Origin: Cytophagaceae bacterium
GTDB lineage: Bacteria; Bacteroidota; Bacteroidia; Cytophagales; Spirosomataceae
DNA: 64,000 bases
Direction of reading: 5' to 3'
NCBI GenBank assembly: GCA_016722655.1
Contig: JADKIR010000004.1
Location: 3,162,001 to 3,226,000, forward strand
The notes under the pieces were generated by a model. The model was given only the letters and a program-made list of their open reading frames with translations, made no database searches and was not told where the DNA came from. Below are positions 26,042-35,037 of this stretch, piece by piece; position 1 is the first letter of the stretch; every line of letters starts with the position of its first letter. The translations under genes and the position numbers were made by a program.

Positions 26042-27142
26042 TTAATTAATTACTTTAAAATCAGCAATTTGGTTATTGAAAGAGCAAAATTTTGCTTCGT
26101 AATCAATGGCTATTTTACCAATTTTTCTATCCGAATCTATAACTTGTGAAGGTATTCCTGTCGCCATATTCAGGGCGGTTTCTATCGGTATTTTCAGCCA
26201 ATCCACAGCATTTTTTACCGCATCGGCGAGTGAAATGGTAGCTCCTGCGAGATTTCCATCAGAATTTACATAGTTTCCATCTATCAGTTTTGCGTCAAAT
26301 TCTTCCCAGGTAAAACTTTGTTTTTTATGATTTTGAAATAAAGCGTCTGAAATCAGAAACAATTTTTCCTTTTTTAAACGGTAGGCAATCTCAGCAGTTT
26401 TTTTGCTAATATGAACATCGTCCAGAATAATAGGGGAATATACGTTTTGATTGTACAAACTTGCTCCAATCAAACCGGGTTCCCGATGACCAAAAGGTGA
26501 CATAGCATTGAAAAGATGTGTCACAAGGCTGATTCCTTTACCAAATGCAGCTTGGGCTTGTTCAAAACTAGCATTGGAATGTCCGACGGAGAGTTTTATT
26601 TTTTGAGAAATCAGAAAATCCAAAACCTCCTCATCAAATTCCTCGGGAGCAATAGTGAGCATTTTTATCAAACCTTTAGAAATATCTGAAATCTTTTTAA
26701 TGGATTCAATATCAGGTTTTTGAATGTATTTTACTAAATGTGCACCTCTTTTTTTAACTGATAAAAAGGGCCCTTCCAGATGCATTCCCAAAATACCGCT
26801 ATCAGGATTTTGCTGTAGATATTTATCAATAGTCTGTAATCCTTTTTCAATATTCTCAAAACTTGATGTGATCAAAGTTGGAAGCGTATAGCCGACTCCA
26901 TTTTTGGCAGCAGAATTTTCGATGTCAGCCAAAGTTTCCGGGGTAGGAGTGGCGGTAAAATGATATTCCTCACCGCCATTGATATGGAGATCTATCAGTG
27001 CCGGAGCAAGATTTTCAAAATCAAAAGTACTTTTCTGATCTATTTCTGATATAGAAATTATCTTTCCGTTTTTCAAGATAAGTTCCTTGTTTTCAAGGAT
27101 TTTTCCTTCAGAAAATATCTTTTTTGCCGAAATAGTTTTCAT
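26042..27142 (-). CDS. nagA: N-acetylglucosamine-6-phosphate deacetylase
   Basis: A 366-residue amidohydrolase-fold enzyme that deacetylates GlcNAc-6-phosphate in amino-sugar use and wall recycling. Motifs: LAPALIDLHINGG, HLEGPFLSVKKRGAH (metal Glu), SVGHSNAS, VTHLFNAMSPFGHREPG and LISDALF (catalytic Asp). I prefer ATG 27142 to the 27238 start because the extra 32 residues have no similarity to the family. No nagB or transporter is adjacent. Confidence 0.93.
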   Translation of the reverse strand: MKTISAKKIFSEGKILENKELILKNGKIISISEIDQKSTFDFENLAPALIDLHINGGEEYHFTATPTPETLADIENSAAKNGVGYTLPTLITSSFENIEKGLQTIDKYLQQNPDSGILGMHLEGPFLSVKKRGAHLVKYIQKPDIESIKKISDISKGLIKMLTIAPEEFDEEVLDFLISQKIKLSVGHSNASFEQAQAAFGKGISLVTHLFNAMSPFGHREPGLIGASLYNQNVYSPIILDDVHISKKTAEIAYRLKKEKLFLISDALFQNHKKQSFTWEEFDAKLIDGNYVNSDGNLAGATISLADAVKNAVDWLKIPIETALNMATGIPSQVIDSDRKIGKIAIDYEAKFCSFNNQIADFKVIN

Positions 27143-27171
27143 GTCAAATGTAATAATATTTAAAAAAATAC

Positions 27172-28383
27172 TTAACGGACAGTATTTGAAAGAGTGGCGG
27201 CTTCTCGTGTATTTAGTAAATAATTGTATGGAAGCCAATAGTCAGAATTTACGGAGTTTGTGGCAATAAAATTATTGGTGGAAGTTAATATTTCGTTTTC
27301 GTAAATGCTTGATTTTAGCAATTTAAGATTCTCAAAAGCCACATAACGCATCATTATTTTTGTGGAAATATTATATTTTTTATCAAGATTGTCTTCAAAA
27401 TTTACCCCAAAAATTGCTTTAGATTCCTGGAGAGACCATTTATTGTTAAATTTCCGGTATTGAAATATCATTTCGGCAGACTTTCCATCAATTTTTACAG
27501 GTCCGGCTTTTTTATCTAAAAGATCGTTGACACTTTTTTCAACCAATTTATATTCAATCTGGATTATTGCTTTAGTTTCAGGATCGAGAAGTATTTTTCC
27601 ATTTTTTCCACCTTTTTTTCCTTTGTTTAATGGCCAAAAATGTATTACAAATAGGGGAATTTCTTCGAAAGTTGTCATCAGAGAATCTATCCTGAAATCG
27701 TATTTTTTCATTTGTTTTTTCTCCAGAAAATCGGGTATTCCGGTTTCTAAAGACCTGCAAACCAGCTCGGTTCCGTTTTGAAATCCCCATCCATTGATTT
27801 TGTTGGTTTGGCCTTTCCATTCAATTCGGCGGCCTCTAAGTAGTTTAACTTTTTCCAATTTATCTTTCTGTCCGGGAAATCTTTCTACCCTTACTACACC
27901 TTCGTTGAGTTTAATAGCTCCAAGCCCGGGTAAGTCAACTTGCTCATGGTAAAACCCAAGCTGATAATAAGGATTAGAATTGTAGTTTGATTTAATGCTG
28001 TCAACCGCTGCCCGGAGCATTATCCTGACATCAGAAAGCCCATAATGTGCGTCATAAAGCGGAATAGGTTCCAGCTCAAATACATTATCTTCAAGTCTGA
28101 GGTCTGTACCTTTCATTTTCAGACTTTTGTATCCCACCAAAGAAACAACAACCAGTGAATCGCGGCTTAATTTTGGATATTGAAAAATAAAATCGCCGTC
28201 AAGATTAGGAGCAGTACCATAACCGATAGAAGGCATACTTATGTAAGCATTGCTTAAAGGCAGGAGGGTATATTTATCAATTATTTTTCCTTTGGCAAAA
28301 AAATATCCACCCTGCGAGAATACGGACATCTGCAGGAATAATAAGGTAGCTAGCGTGAATACAAATCTGGTATATTTACGCAT
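27172..28383 (-). CDS. Exported protein with carboxypeptidase-regulatory-like domain
   Basis: A 403-residue protein with a signal peptide (MRKYTRFVFTLATLLFLQMSVFSQ). Residues about 30-105 resemble the carboxypeptidase-regulatory-like beta-sandwich found at the start of many Bacteroidota outer-membrane proteins (GKIIDKYTLLPLSNAYISMPSIGYGTAPNLDGDF is its core). The remainder lacks a TonB-dependent barrel or any catalytic motif I know. It ends 29 bases before the nagA start and begins 9 bases after parC stops, so the three may be one transcript. Function unknown. Confidence 0.82.
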   Translation of the reverse strand: MRKYTRFVFTLATLLFLQMSVFSQGGYFFAKGKIIDKYTLLPLSNAYISMPSIGYGTAPNLDGDFIFQYPKLSRDSLVVVSLVGYKSLKMKGTDLRLEDNVFELEPIPLYDAHYGLSDVRIMLRAAVDSIKSNYNSNPYYQLGFYHEQVDLPGLGAIKLNEGVVRVERFPGQKDKLEKVKLLRGRRIEWKGQTNKINGWGFQNGTELVCRSLETGIPDFLEKKQMKKYDFRIDSLMTTFEEIPLFVIHFWPLNKGKKGGKNGKILLDPETKAIIQIEYKLVEKSVNDLLDKKAGPVKIDGKSAEMIFQYRKFNNKWSLQESKAIFGVNFEDNLDKKYNISTKIMMRYVAFENLKLLKSSIYENEILTSTNNFIATNSVNSDYWLPYNYLLNTREAATLSNTVR

Positions 28384-28392
28384 GGTTTCTAA

Positions 28393-31107
28393 TTAAAAGA
28401 GGCCTAGTTGTTCGCCTTCATGGTTATCTGGTTTTTGATCATCCGAATTTTTCGGAGCATCATCTTCCTGGTTACCAGGCTCTTCATTAATATTTAATTC
28501 CGAATCTTTTTTAGTTTCTTCTTCCTGAATATCTGAATTATTATTTACTTCAGAATTTTGGGTATCTGACTCTTCCGCTGAAATTTCATCTGTTTCTATG
28601 ATTTCATCATCCTCAGTATCAATTTCCGGTTCGAGCATTTTTATATCAACTATTTTTTCAAAATTTATCTTGTTGCCAAGTGCCTTCCAGCCTTTGACTT
28701 CAATCATTTCTTCCACTTTGAAAAGTTCAGTTTCTACATCTGATTTACGCTGACGTTTGAGTTTTATTTCAATTCTTGGTTTTTTATCGTACGAAATCAT
28801 TAAAACTTCAGACCGGTTGTGATCTGTGATAAACAAGAATTTCTTATCTAAAGTAGAAGTTTCAATAATAAACCGCTTTACATGATAGTTCTTTTGGTCA
28901 CCATCATAATAAATGGTTGAAACCACCCCTTTTTCGTTGTATTTGGCTATAGTATGTACCTGACGCGGATCATAATGGTTGGTGAGTTCAAAATTGGTGA
29001 TTTCATATTCACCGGTTTTGTATAGTACCAATATTTTGTCAGAAGCACCAAAATTGCCTAAATATGTGCCATGTTCGTCTTTATTGAGGCGACCCAATGT
29101 TGGTGTGTACCATATATCGACACCTCCCAAAGTAGATTTTCCGGCAGATTTGAATGCGATTTTCCTTACGGAATATTTAGTGACCAAATTGCCCATTGCT
29201 GAGCGGTTTTTTATCAATAATTCAGCAAAATCGAAATCAAAAATTTTCTTTTTGGCAGTGGAACTGGCAGTGAGATTGACGGTTACGGTTTCGGCCTCGC
29301 CATTTTCATTTGCAGAGAAATACAGGATTTTTGACCGGGCTGAGCCTTTGGTTAAATCATATTCTTTGTCGCGGGTGATGCCTGTAACAGCAAACCGTTT
29401 GGCAAAAGTTCTTCCTTCTTTTCCATCAAGGTATATTACGTTATATATCCGCCGTTCATCGTTTTTTCTGAAAACTGAACAATGAATTATATTTTTTCCA
29501 ACAAATACTTTTTCCTGGATTTTGACCACCGAAAACTTCCCGTCTGCTCTGAACGTAATAATATCGTCGATATCAGAGCAATCCATTACAAATTCATCCT
29601 TTTTGAGACCATAACCGATAAAACCGCCCTCCATATCCACATAGAGTTTCTGGTTGTTGGCAGCCACTACAGCAGCCTGCACCTCGCCAAACTGGGTAAT
29701 TTCGGTACGCCTTTCTCTTCCTTTTGAGTATTTTTTGAGTAAATCCTGATAAAATTCGATGGTGTATCTAACAAGATTTTCGAGGTTATCTCTTACCTGG
29801 GCAAGTTCTTCTTCCAGTCTTTTCATCAGCTCATCTGCCTTGAAACCATCGTATTTCGAGATACGTTTGATTTTAATTTCGGTAAGCCTCAGTATGTCTT
29901 CTTTGATTATTTCCCGATAAAAAAGCCCTTTGTATGGCTCCAAACCTTTATCAATGGTATCAATTACTGCTTCGAAAGTTTCACATTCTTCGATATCCCG
30001 ATATATGCGGTTCTCGATAAATATTTTTTCTAGTGAGCTGTACAGTAACCTTTCTTTAAGTTCCGCTTCTTTGATTTCCAGCTCGCGTTTGAGCAGGTGC
30101 ATGGTTTGGTCCGCAGAATACCTCAGGATTTCACTTACACCAAGAAAATGCGGTTTCTGGTCTATAATTACTACAGCATTGGGAGACACCGAAACCTCAC
30201 AATTGGTAAATGCATAAAGAGCGTCAATGGTGATGTCGGTGGAGGTATTGGGAGCCAAATGAATAAGTATTTCTACATTTTTGGCTGTATTGTCTTCAAC
30301 TTTTTTGATTTTGATTTTTCCGGCATCATTGGCTTTGATGATAGATTCAATCAAGCCGCCAGTGGTGGTAGAAAAAGGAATTTCGGTGATAACCAAAGTC
30401 TTTTTGTCAAGTTCTTTGATTTTTGCCCTCATTTTTACTTTCCCGCCCCGGGCACCATCATTGTAGCCTGAAACATCAATCAAACCGCCTGTTAGGAAAT
30501 CGGGATAAAGTGTAAATGGCTGTTTTTTAAGGTATTTTATCGTGGCTTCACATAATTCTATGAAATTATGAGGCATTATTTTAGTTGAAAGGCCAACTGC
30601 AATACCTTCCACACCCATTTCAAGAACCAATGGGAATTTTGCGGGTAAAGTCACGGGCTCTCTTTTTCGTCCGTCGTAAGACATTTGCCATTCGGTGATG
30701 TCTTCATTAAACAATACATCGTGTGCAAATTTTGACAAACGCACTTCTATATATCTTGGAGCAGCAGCTGAATCGCCCGTTCTGATATCTCCCCAGTTAC
30801 CCTGAATATCAAGTAAAAGTTCCTTTTGGCCAATATTGACAATAGCGTCGCCAATGCTCGCATCACCATGAGGGTGATATTGCATTGTAGAGCCTATTAC
30901 GTTGGCTACTTTGTTGAAACGGCCATCATCCATTTCTTTCAGAGCGTGAAGAAGCCTTCTCTGAACAGGCTTGAGACCATCTTCAATAGCCGGAACAGCT
31001 CTTTCGAGGATTACATATGAAGCATATTCGAGAAAATACTTCTCAAACATGTCATCAATTACTTCATTTTGGTTTGATGGGTCGTAGTTTATATTTTCCT
31101 CACTCAT
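28393..31107 (-). CDS. parC: DNA topoisomerase IV subunit A
   Basis: A 904-residue type II topoisomerase A subunit that separates linked daughter chromosomes. The start region ASYVILERAVPAIEDGLKPVQRRLLHAL is the conserved winged-helix segment; the catalytic tyrosine is Y119 in APRYIEVRL. The C-terminal half holds the beta-pinwheel repeats. The last 75 or so residues are an acidic, Asn/Glu-rich low-complexity tail that ends EQLGLF, which resembles the QLxLF sliding-clamp-binding peptide. No parE lies next to it. It could be misnamed GyrA, but the GyrA box (QRRGGKG) is absent. Confidence 0.93.
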   Translation of the reverse strand: MSEENINYDPSNQNEVIDDMFEKYFLEYASYVILERAVPAIEDGLKPVQRRLLHALKEMDDGRFNKVANVIGSTMQYHPHGDASIGDAIVNIGQKELLLDIQGNWGDIRTGDSAAAPRYIEVRLSKFAHDVLFNEDITEWQMSYDGRKREPVTLPAKFPLVLEMGVEGIAVGLSTKIMPHNFIELCEATIKYLKKQPFTLYPDFLTGGLIDVSGYNDGARGGKVKMRAKIKELDKKTLVITEIPFSTTTGGLIESIIKANDAGKIKIKKVEDNTAKNVEILIHLAPNTSTDITIDALYAFTNCEVSVSPNAVVIIDQKPHFLGVSEILRYSADQTMHLLKRELEIKEAELKERLLYSSLEKIFIENRIYRDIEECETFEAVIDTIDKGLEPYKGLFYREIIKEDILRLTEIKIKRISKYDGFKADELMKRLEEELAQVRDNLENLVRYTIEFYQDLLKKYSKGRERRTEITQFGEVQAAVVAANNQKLYVDMEGGFIGYGLKKDEFVMDCSDIDDIITFRADGKFSVVKIQEKVFVGKNIIHCSVFRKNDERRIYNVIYLDGKEGRTFAKRFAVTGITRDKEYDLTKGSARSKILYFSANENGEAETVTVNLTASSTAKKKIFDFDFAELLIKNRSAMGNLVTKYSVRKIAFKSAGKSTLGGVDIWYTPTLGRLNKDEHGTYLGNFGASDKILVLYKTGEYEITNFELTNHYDPRQVHTIAKYNEKGVVSTIYYDGDQKNYHVKRFIIETSTLDKKFLFITDHNRSEVLMISYDKKPRIEIKLKRQRKSDVETELFKVEEMIEVKGWKALGNKINFEKIVDIKMLEPEIDTEDDEIIETDEISAEESDTQNSEVNNNSDIQEEETKKDSELNINEEPGNQEDDAPKNSDDQKPDNHEGEQLGLF

Positions 31108-31265
31108 TTAAGTACAAACGCCTGGTTTCTGTTAAGGCAAATTTAGTAAAAATTGTTGTTTTTTGGTCAATTACAAAAGCAAATAAACCTTTTTCTTAGT
31201 TTTCAGTTATCAAAATAGTTTCCATTTCTAAAATAATATAATGTTTACGGATAAAAAAAGCCAAA

Positions 31266-31276
31266 GTTTATTAAAC
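31266..31276. promoter_or_regulatory. Candidate CarH-type operator half-sites (GTTTA/TAAAC)
   Basis: GTTTATTAAAC is a perfect palindrome upstream of the MerR-type gene. The same half-sites, GTTTA and TAAAC, flank the crtI promoter at 32253-32280. This repetition suggests an operator for the local regulator, but 5-base half-sites are weak evidence in AT-rich DNA. Confidence 0.3.
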
Positions 31277-31311
31277 GGCAGTAAATAAAAAAATAATTAT
31301 TTGAATTTTTG

Positions 31312-31319
31312 TACATTTG
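31312..31319 (+). promoter_or_regulatory. Predicted -7 element for the MerR-type regulator
   Basis: TACATTTG matches TAnnTTTG and lies 20 bases before the ATG at 31340, giving a very short leader. It sits in the 232-base gap divergent from parC. Confidence 0.5.
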
Positions 31320-31339
31320 TGTTTAAGTAAAGTAAAAAT

Positions 31340-32242
31340 ATGTTAAACTACATTCAATCGAGTTTTACCATAAAAGATTTGGAAAACTTATCCGGAATCA
31401 AAGCCCACACCTTAAGGATTTGGGAAAAAAGATATGAATTGTTTAGCCCGGTTAGAGATGAGAACAATATCCGAAGCTATGATTTGGCAAGTCTTCAAAA
31501 GCTATTTAATGTAGTTTTTTTGCTTAATCAGGGTATGAAAATTTCGCACATTGCAGAAATGCCCCGGCATGAGATATCTTCTACGGTAAAAAGATATGTA
31601 TTGGAAAATGAAGTTGAAAGCTACGCAATCAATAACATGATACTCGCGATGCTTAATTTTGATACGAGACTTTTTTCGGAAACATATCAACTTTTGATTA
31701 AGGAAAAATCATTCAAAGAAATTCTTTACAATACATTTTTTCCTTTTCTGTACCAAATAGGATTGCTGTGGCAAACAGGGTCTTTAAATCCTGCTCATGA
31801 GCACTTTATAAGTAATTTGATTAAGCAAAAGTTGTTGTTGAATATTGAAAAACTTGAGTTTAACAATGCCGAAGATGATGATATTTATGTGTTGTTTCTT
31901 CCACATAAGGAGATACACGAGATTGGTCTTCTGGCCGTCAATTTTGAATTAAAATTACTTTCAAAAAACACAATTTACCTCGGAGAATCTATTCCAGTTG
32001 GAGATTTGGTTGAATTAGCCAACAAATCTGCCCGAATTCATTTTATAAGTTATTTTACAATTTACCCTGAAGATGAAATTCTGGAAGACTATCTGGTTGA
32101 TTTTCAAAAGAGTATTTTGAACAATAAATCACATAAACTTTGGATTGGAGGTTATAAAGCCCGCTTTGTAAGTGACTTTAACCTTGAAAATGTTAACCCC
32201 TTTGAAAATATTCAGGAATTAATAAAAAAAATCTCTGAATAA
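31340..32242 (+). CDS. MerR-family, cobalamin-binding (CarH/LitR-like) light-responsive regulator
   Basis: A 300-residue regulator at the head of the carotenoid operon. The MerR helix-turn-helix occupies residues 8-75 (TIKDLENLSGIKAHTLRIWEKRYELFSP). The rest resembles the B12-binding part of CarH: W144-x9-E154-H155 matches the CarH Wx9EH motif, and E191-x-H193-x-x-G196 matches the ExHxxG axial-ligand motif. CarH-type proteins bind adenosylcobalamin in the dark, repress carotenoid genes as tetramers, and release DNA on light. I infer the same role here from motifs and position; many relatives lack B12 residues, so their retention is notable. Confidence 0.85.
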   Translation: MLNYIQSSFTIKDLENLSGIKAHTLRIWEKRYELFSPVRDENNIRSYDLASLQKLFNVVFLLNQGMKISHIAEMPRHEISSTVKRYVLENEVESYAINNMILAMLNFDTRLFSETYQLLIKEKSFKEILYNTFFPFLYQIGLLWQTGSLNPAHEHFISNLIKQKLLLNIEKLEFNNAEDDDIYVLFLPHKEIHEIGLLAVNFELKLLSKNTIYLGESIPVGDLVELANKSARIHFISYFTIYPEDEILEDYLVDFQKSILNNKSHKLWIGGYKARFVSDFNLENVNPFENIQELIKKISE

Positions 32243-32243
32243 A

Positions 32244-32274
32244 TTTGTTTTTGTTTAATGAAATGTTACTTTTG
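32244..32274 (+). promoter_or_regulatory. Promoter for crtI-crtB-crtZ-lycopene cyclase
   Basis: TTTG (32244-32247) and TACTTTTG (32267-32274) are separated by 19 bases, the spacing of Bacteroidota -33/-7 promoters. The start site would fall only a few bases before crtI ATG 32284. Inverted GTTTA (32253-32257) and TAAAC (32276-32280) flank the -7 element, in position to let a repressor block it. Confidence 0.6.
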
Positions 32275-32283
32275 CTAAACAAA

Positions 32284-33750
32284 ATGAAAAAATCAATAAT
32301 AATCATCGGATCGGGATTTTCATCCCTGGCCTCTGCGGCTTACCTGGCAAAAGCCGGGATGGACGTAAGTGTGTATGAAAAAAATGAAAGCATAGGTGGC
32401 CGGGCATCGAGATACGAGCATCAGGGGTTCAATTTTGACATGGGACCTACCTGGTACTGGATGCCTGATGTTTTTGAAAGATTTTTTGGAGATTTTGGAA
32501 GAAAGGTTGAAGAATTTTATCAACTCGAAAAATTAGATCCCGCTTATCAGGTTTATTTTGGTGTTAAAGAGTCAATACATATTGCCGGTCAGCTTGAAAA
32601 AATAATTGAGACATTTGAACAAACAGAAGCCGGAGCAGGCCAAAAACTGCGGGCATTTATTAAGGATGCCGAATCAAATTATGACATTGCTATTAAAGAC
32701 CTGGTATATCAACCCGGCGATTCAATCACTGAACTGATTTCCCTGGAAACTGCCAAAAGGTTGCCTTTGTTTTTTAAATCTATTTCGGATTCGGTCAGAT
32801 CAAAAATTAAGAATCCAAAACTAATTCAAATTCTTGAATTTCCGGTTTTGTTCCTGGGTGCAAAGCCTTCAGATACCCCTGCATTTTATAATTTCATGAA
32901 CTTTGCCGACTTTGGATACGGTACATTTCACCCAATGAAAGGCATGTATAGCGTAGCCGAAGGCATGAAAAATCTTGCTGAAGAGCTGGGTGTTAAATTT
33001 TTTGTGGATAGCCCGGTTGAGAAAATAATTGTTGAAGATGGTAAGGCGATAGGAGTAATTATTCATCAAAATGAGATTAGAGCCGACGTGGTTCTAAGCG
33101 GAGCCGATTACCACCATACTGAGCAGCTGCTTGATAACCAGTATAGAATGTATTCAGAGAAGTATTGGTCAAAGAAGGTTTTTGCTCCTTCATCTTTGCT
33201 TTTCTATGTGGGTTTTGATAAAAAAATCGAGAATGTTGAGCATCATACCTTGTTTTTTGATGTTCCGTTTGCCGACCACGCCAAAGACATCTACGATACC
33301 CCGGCATGGCCAGAAAAACCTTTGTTTTATGCCAGTTTCCCATCTAAAACCGATTCTTTTTTTGCACCGGATGGTAAAGAAGCAGGTGTTTTTCTGATAC
33401 CTATTGCCCCTGACCTTGAAGATAACGGCACACAACGTGAGAAATATTTTGATATAATAATTGATAGATTGGAATCGCTGACTCAGCAAGAGGTGCGGAG
33501 CTCGGTTTTGTTTAAAAAGTCGTTTTGTGTGAGTGATTTTGTCAGCCGTTACAATTCCTACAAAGGAAATGCTTATGGCCTGGCCAATACACTTTTTCAG
33601 ACGGCGGTATTCAGACCAAAACTCCAGAGCAGGAAAGTGAAAAATTTGTTTTTTACCGGCCAGCTTACCGTTCCCGGACCGGGAGTACCTCCGGCTTTGA
33701 TTAGCGGAAAAATAGTAAGTGAAAAAATTATTAAACTATTGAAACTATGA
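32284..33750 (+). CDS. crtI: Phytoene desaturase
   Basis: A 488-residue FAD enzyme that desaturates phytoene to lycopene. The N-terminal dinucleotide motif is IIIIGSGFSSLASAAYLAKAGMDV, followed by VYEKNESIGGRASRYEHQG and the DMGPTWYWMPD segment. The bacterial CrtI signature at the C-terminus reads NLFFTGQLTVPGPGVPPALISGKIV. I choose ATG 32284 over the upstream 32245 start because the family begins just before the IIIIG motif. Its last four bases overlap crtB (ATGA). Confidence 0.95.
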   Translation: MKKSIIIIGSGFSSLASAAYLAKAGMDVSVYEKNESIGGRASRYEHQGFNFDMGPTWYWMPDVFERFFGDFGRKVEEFYQLEKLDPAYQVYFGVKESIHIAGQLEKIIETFEQTEAGAGQKLRAFIKDAESNYDIAIKDLVYQPGDSITELISLETAKRLPLFFKSISDSVRSKIKNPKLIQILEFPVLFLGAKPSDTPAFYNFMNFADFGYGTFHPMKGMYSVAEGMKNLAEELGVKFFVDSPVEKIIVEDGKAIGVIIHQNEIRADVVLSGADYHHTEQLLDNQYRMYSEKYWSKKVFAPSSLLFYVGFDKKIENVEHHTLFFDVPFADHAKDIYDTPAWPEKPLFYASFPSKTDSFFAPDGKEAGVFLIPIAPDLEDNGTQREKYFDIIIDRLESLTQQEVRSSVLFKKSFCVSDFVSRYNSYKGNAYGLANTLFQTAVFRPKLQSRKVKNLFFTGQLTVPGPGVPPALISGKIVSEKIIKLLKL

Positions 33751-34583
33751 AAAGCATTTTTGATGAAACAAGCCTTGATTGCTCTAAAAGAGTGACAAAA
33801 AAGTACAGTACGTCATTTTCGTTGGCGATTAATATGCTGGCTCCATCAGTCAGAGATCAGGTTTATGCAATTTACGGTTTTGTGAGGTTAGCCGACGAAA
33901 TCGTTGATTCGTTTGAAGGATATGACCAGGAAAAACTTTTCAATAATTTTGAAAATGATTACCAACAGGCACTCGAAGATAAAATCAGCCTGAATCCGAT
34001 TCTGAATGCGTTTCAGAAAATAGTGCTACAATATAAATTGCAAGAATTAGTCGATGCTTTTATGGCAAGTATGCGGGCTGATTTATACAAAAAAGAATAT
34101 CATACTACGGCCGAATACGAACAATATATTTATGGCTCGGCTGATGTGGTAGGCCTTATGTGCCTGAAAGTTTTTGTTAATGGTGATGAAAATAGCTATG
34201 AAAAATTAAAAGGTTTTGCAAGTAAATTGGGTTCTGCATTTCAAAAAGTTAATTTTCTGAGAGATGCCAAACATGATTACGAAAGTCTCGGCAGAATATA
34301 TTTTCCAAACGTAAATTTCAATAGCTTTTCAGAACATAAGAAAAGAGAAATAATTTTAGAAATTGAAGAGGATTTTAAAGAAGCTATTAAAGGAATAAGA
34401 TTGTTGCCAAGTACGAGTAGGTTTGGTGTTTTAACGGCTTACATGTATTATCTTTCGCTATTAAAGAAGATTGAAAGAACCAACGCCAATCGACTGCTTT
34501 TTGAAAGAATCAGAATTCCGAATCCTGTAAAAATGATGATATTGGTGAATTCATATTTTAGATATAGATTAAACATTTTTTGA
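33747..34583 (+). CDS. crtB: Phytoene synthase
   Basis: A 278-residue squalene/phytoene synthase that joins two geranylgeranyl diphosphates. Both Asp-rich sites are present: VRLADEIVDSF near residue 50 and the region VNFLRDAKHDYESLGRIYFP. Y-region YGSADVVGLMCLKVF is the second signature. It overlaps crtI by 4 bases and stops 1 base before crtZ starts, so coupling is likely. Confidence 0.95.
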   Translation: MKSIFDETSLDCSKRVTKKYSTSFSLAINMLAPSVRDQVYAIYGFVRLADEIVDSFEGYDQEKLFNNFENDYQQALEDKISLNPILNAFQKIVLQYKLQELVDAFMASMRADLYKKEYHTTAEYEQYIYGSADVVGLMCLKVFVNGDENSYEKLKGFASKLGSAFQKVNFLRDAKHDYESLGRIYFPNVNFNSFSEHKKREIILEIEEDFKEAIKGIRLLPSTSRFGVLTAYMYYLSLLKKIERTNANRLLFERIRIPNPVKMMILVNSYFRYRLNIF

Positions 34584-34584
34584 T

Positions 34585-35037
34585 ATGTGGTACATTTTTG
34601 TTTTGACTACTTTGGTTACTTTTCTGATTATGGAGGGAGTCACATGGCTCACACATAAGTTTGTAATGCACGGGTTTTTGTGGTATTTGCATGAAGATCA
34701 TCATCAGCCGGGTTACAACCATGTATTCGAAAAAAACGATGCATTTTTTGTGATTTTTGCTATCCCCAGCATTGCTCTATTTTACTTTGGGCTAAACCCG
34801 GAACTAAATTTTAAGTTTTTTATTGGATTAGGAATCATGCTTTATGGTATGGCATATTTCTTTGTACATGATATTTTGATTCATCAGAGAATCAAATTGT
34901 TTTCCAATACAAAGAATAATTACCTATTGGCTTTAAGAAAAGGCCATAAAGTACATCACAAGCATATTGGGAAAGAAGAAGGGGAGGTATTCGGGATGCT
35001 TTTTGTGCCATTCAAATATTTTAAAAAGTACTTTTGA
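34585..35037 (+). CDS. crtZ: Beta-carotene hydroxylase
   Basis: A 150-residue membrane fatty-acid-hydroxylase/CrtZ type protein. The iron-binding histidine clusters are visible: HKFVMHG, HEDHHQ, HDILIHQR and HKVHHKH, between hydrophobic helices. It would convert beta-carotene to zeaxanthin. The overlap with the next gene (ATG inside the stop region) keeps the operon tight. Confidence 0.92.
   Translation: MWYIFVLTTLVTFLIMEGVTWLTHKFVMHGFLWYLHEDHHQPGYNHVFEKNDAFFVIFAIPSIALFYFGLNPELNFKFFIGLGIMLYGMAYFFVHDILIHQRIKLFSNTKNNYLLALRKGHKVHHKHIGKEEGEVFGMLFVPFKYFKKYF

Noticed and set aside
28979..29485. Long open frame antisense to parC
   Set aside because: Shadow of the well-conserved parC frame, no promoter and no recognisable domain.
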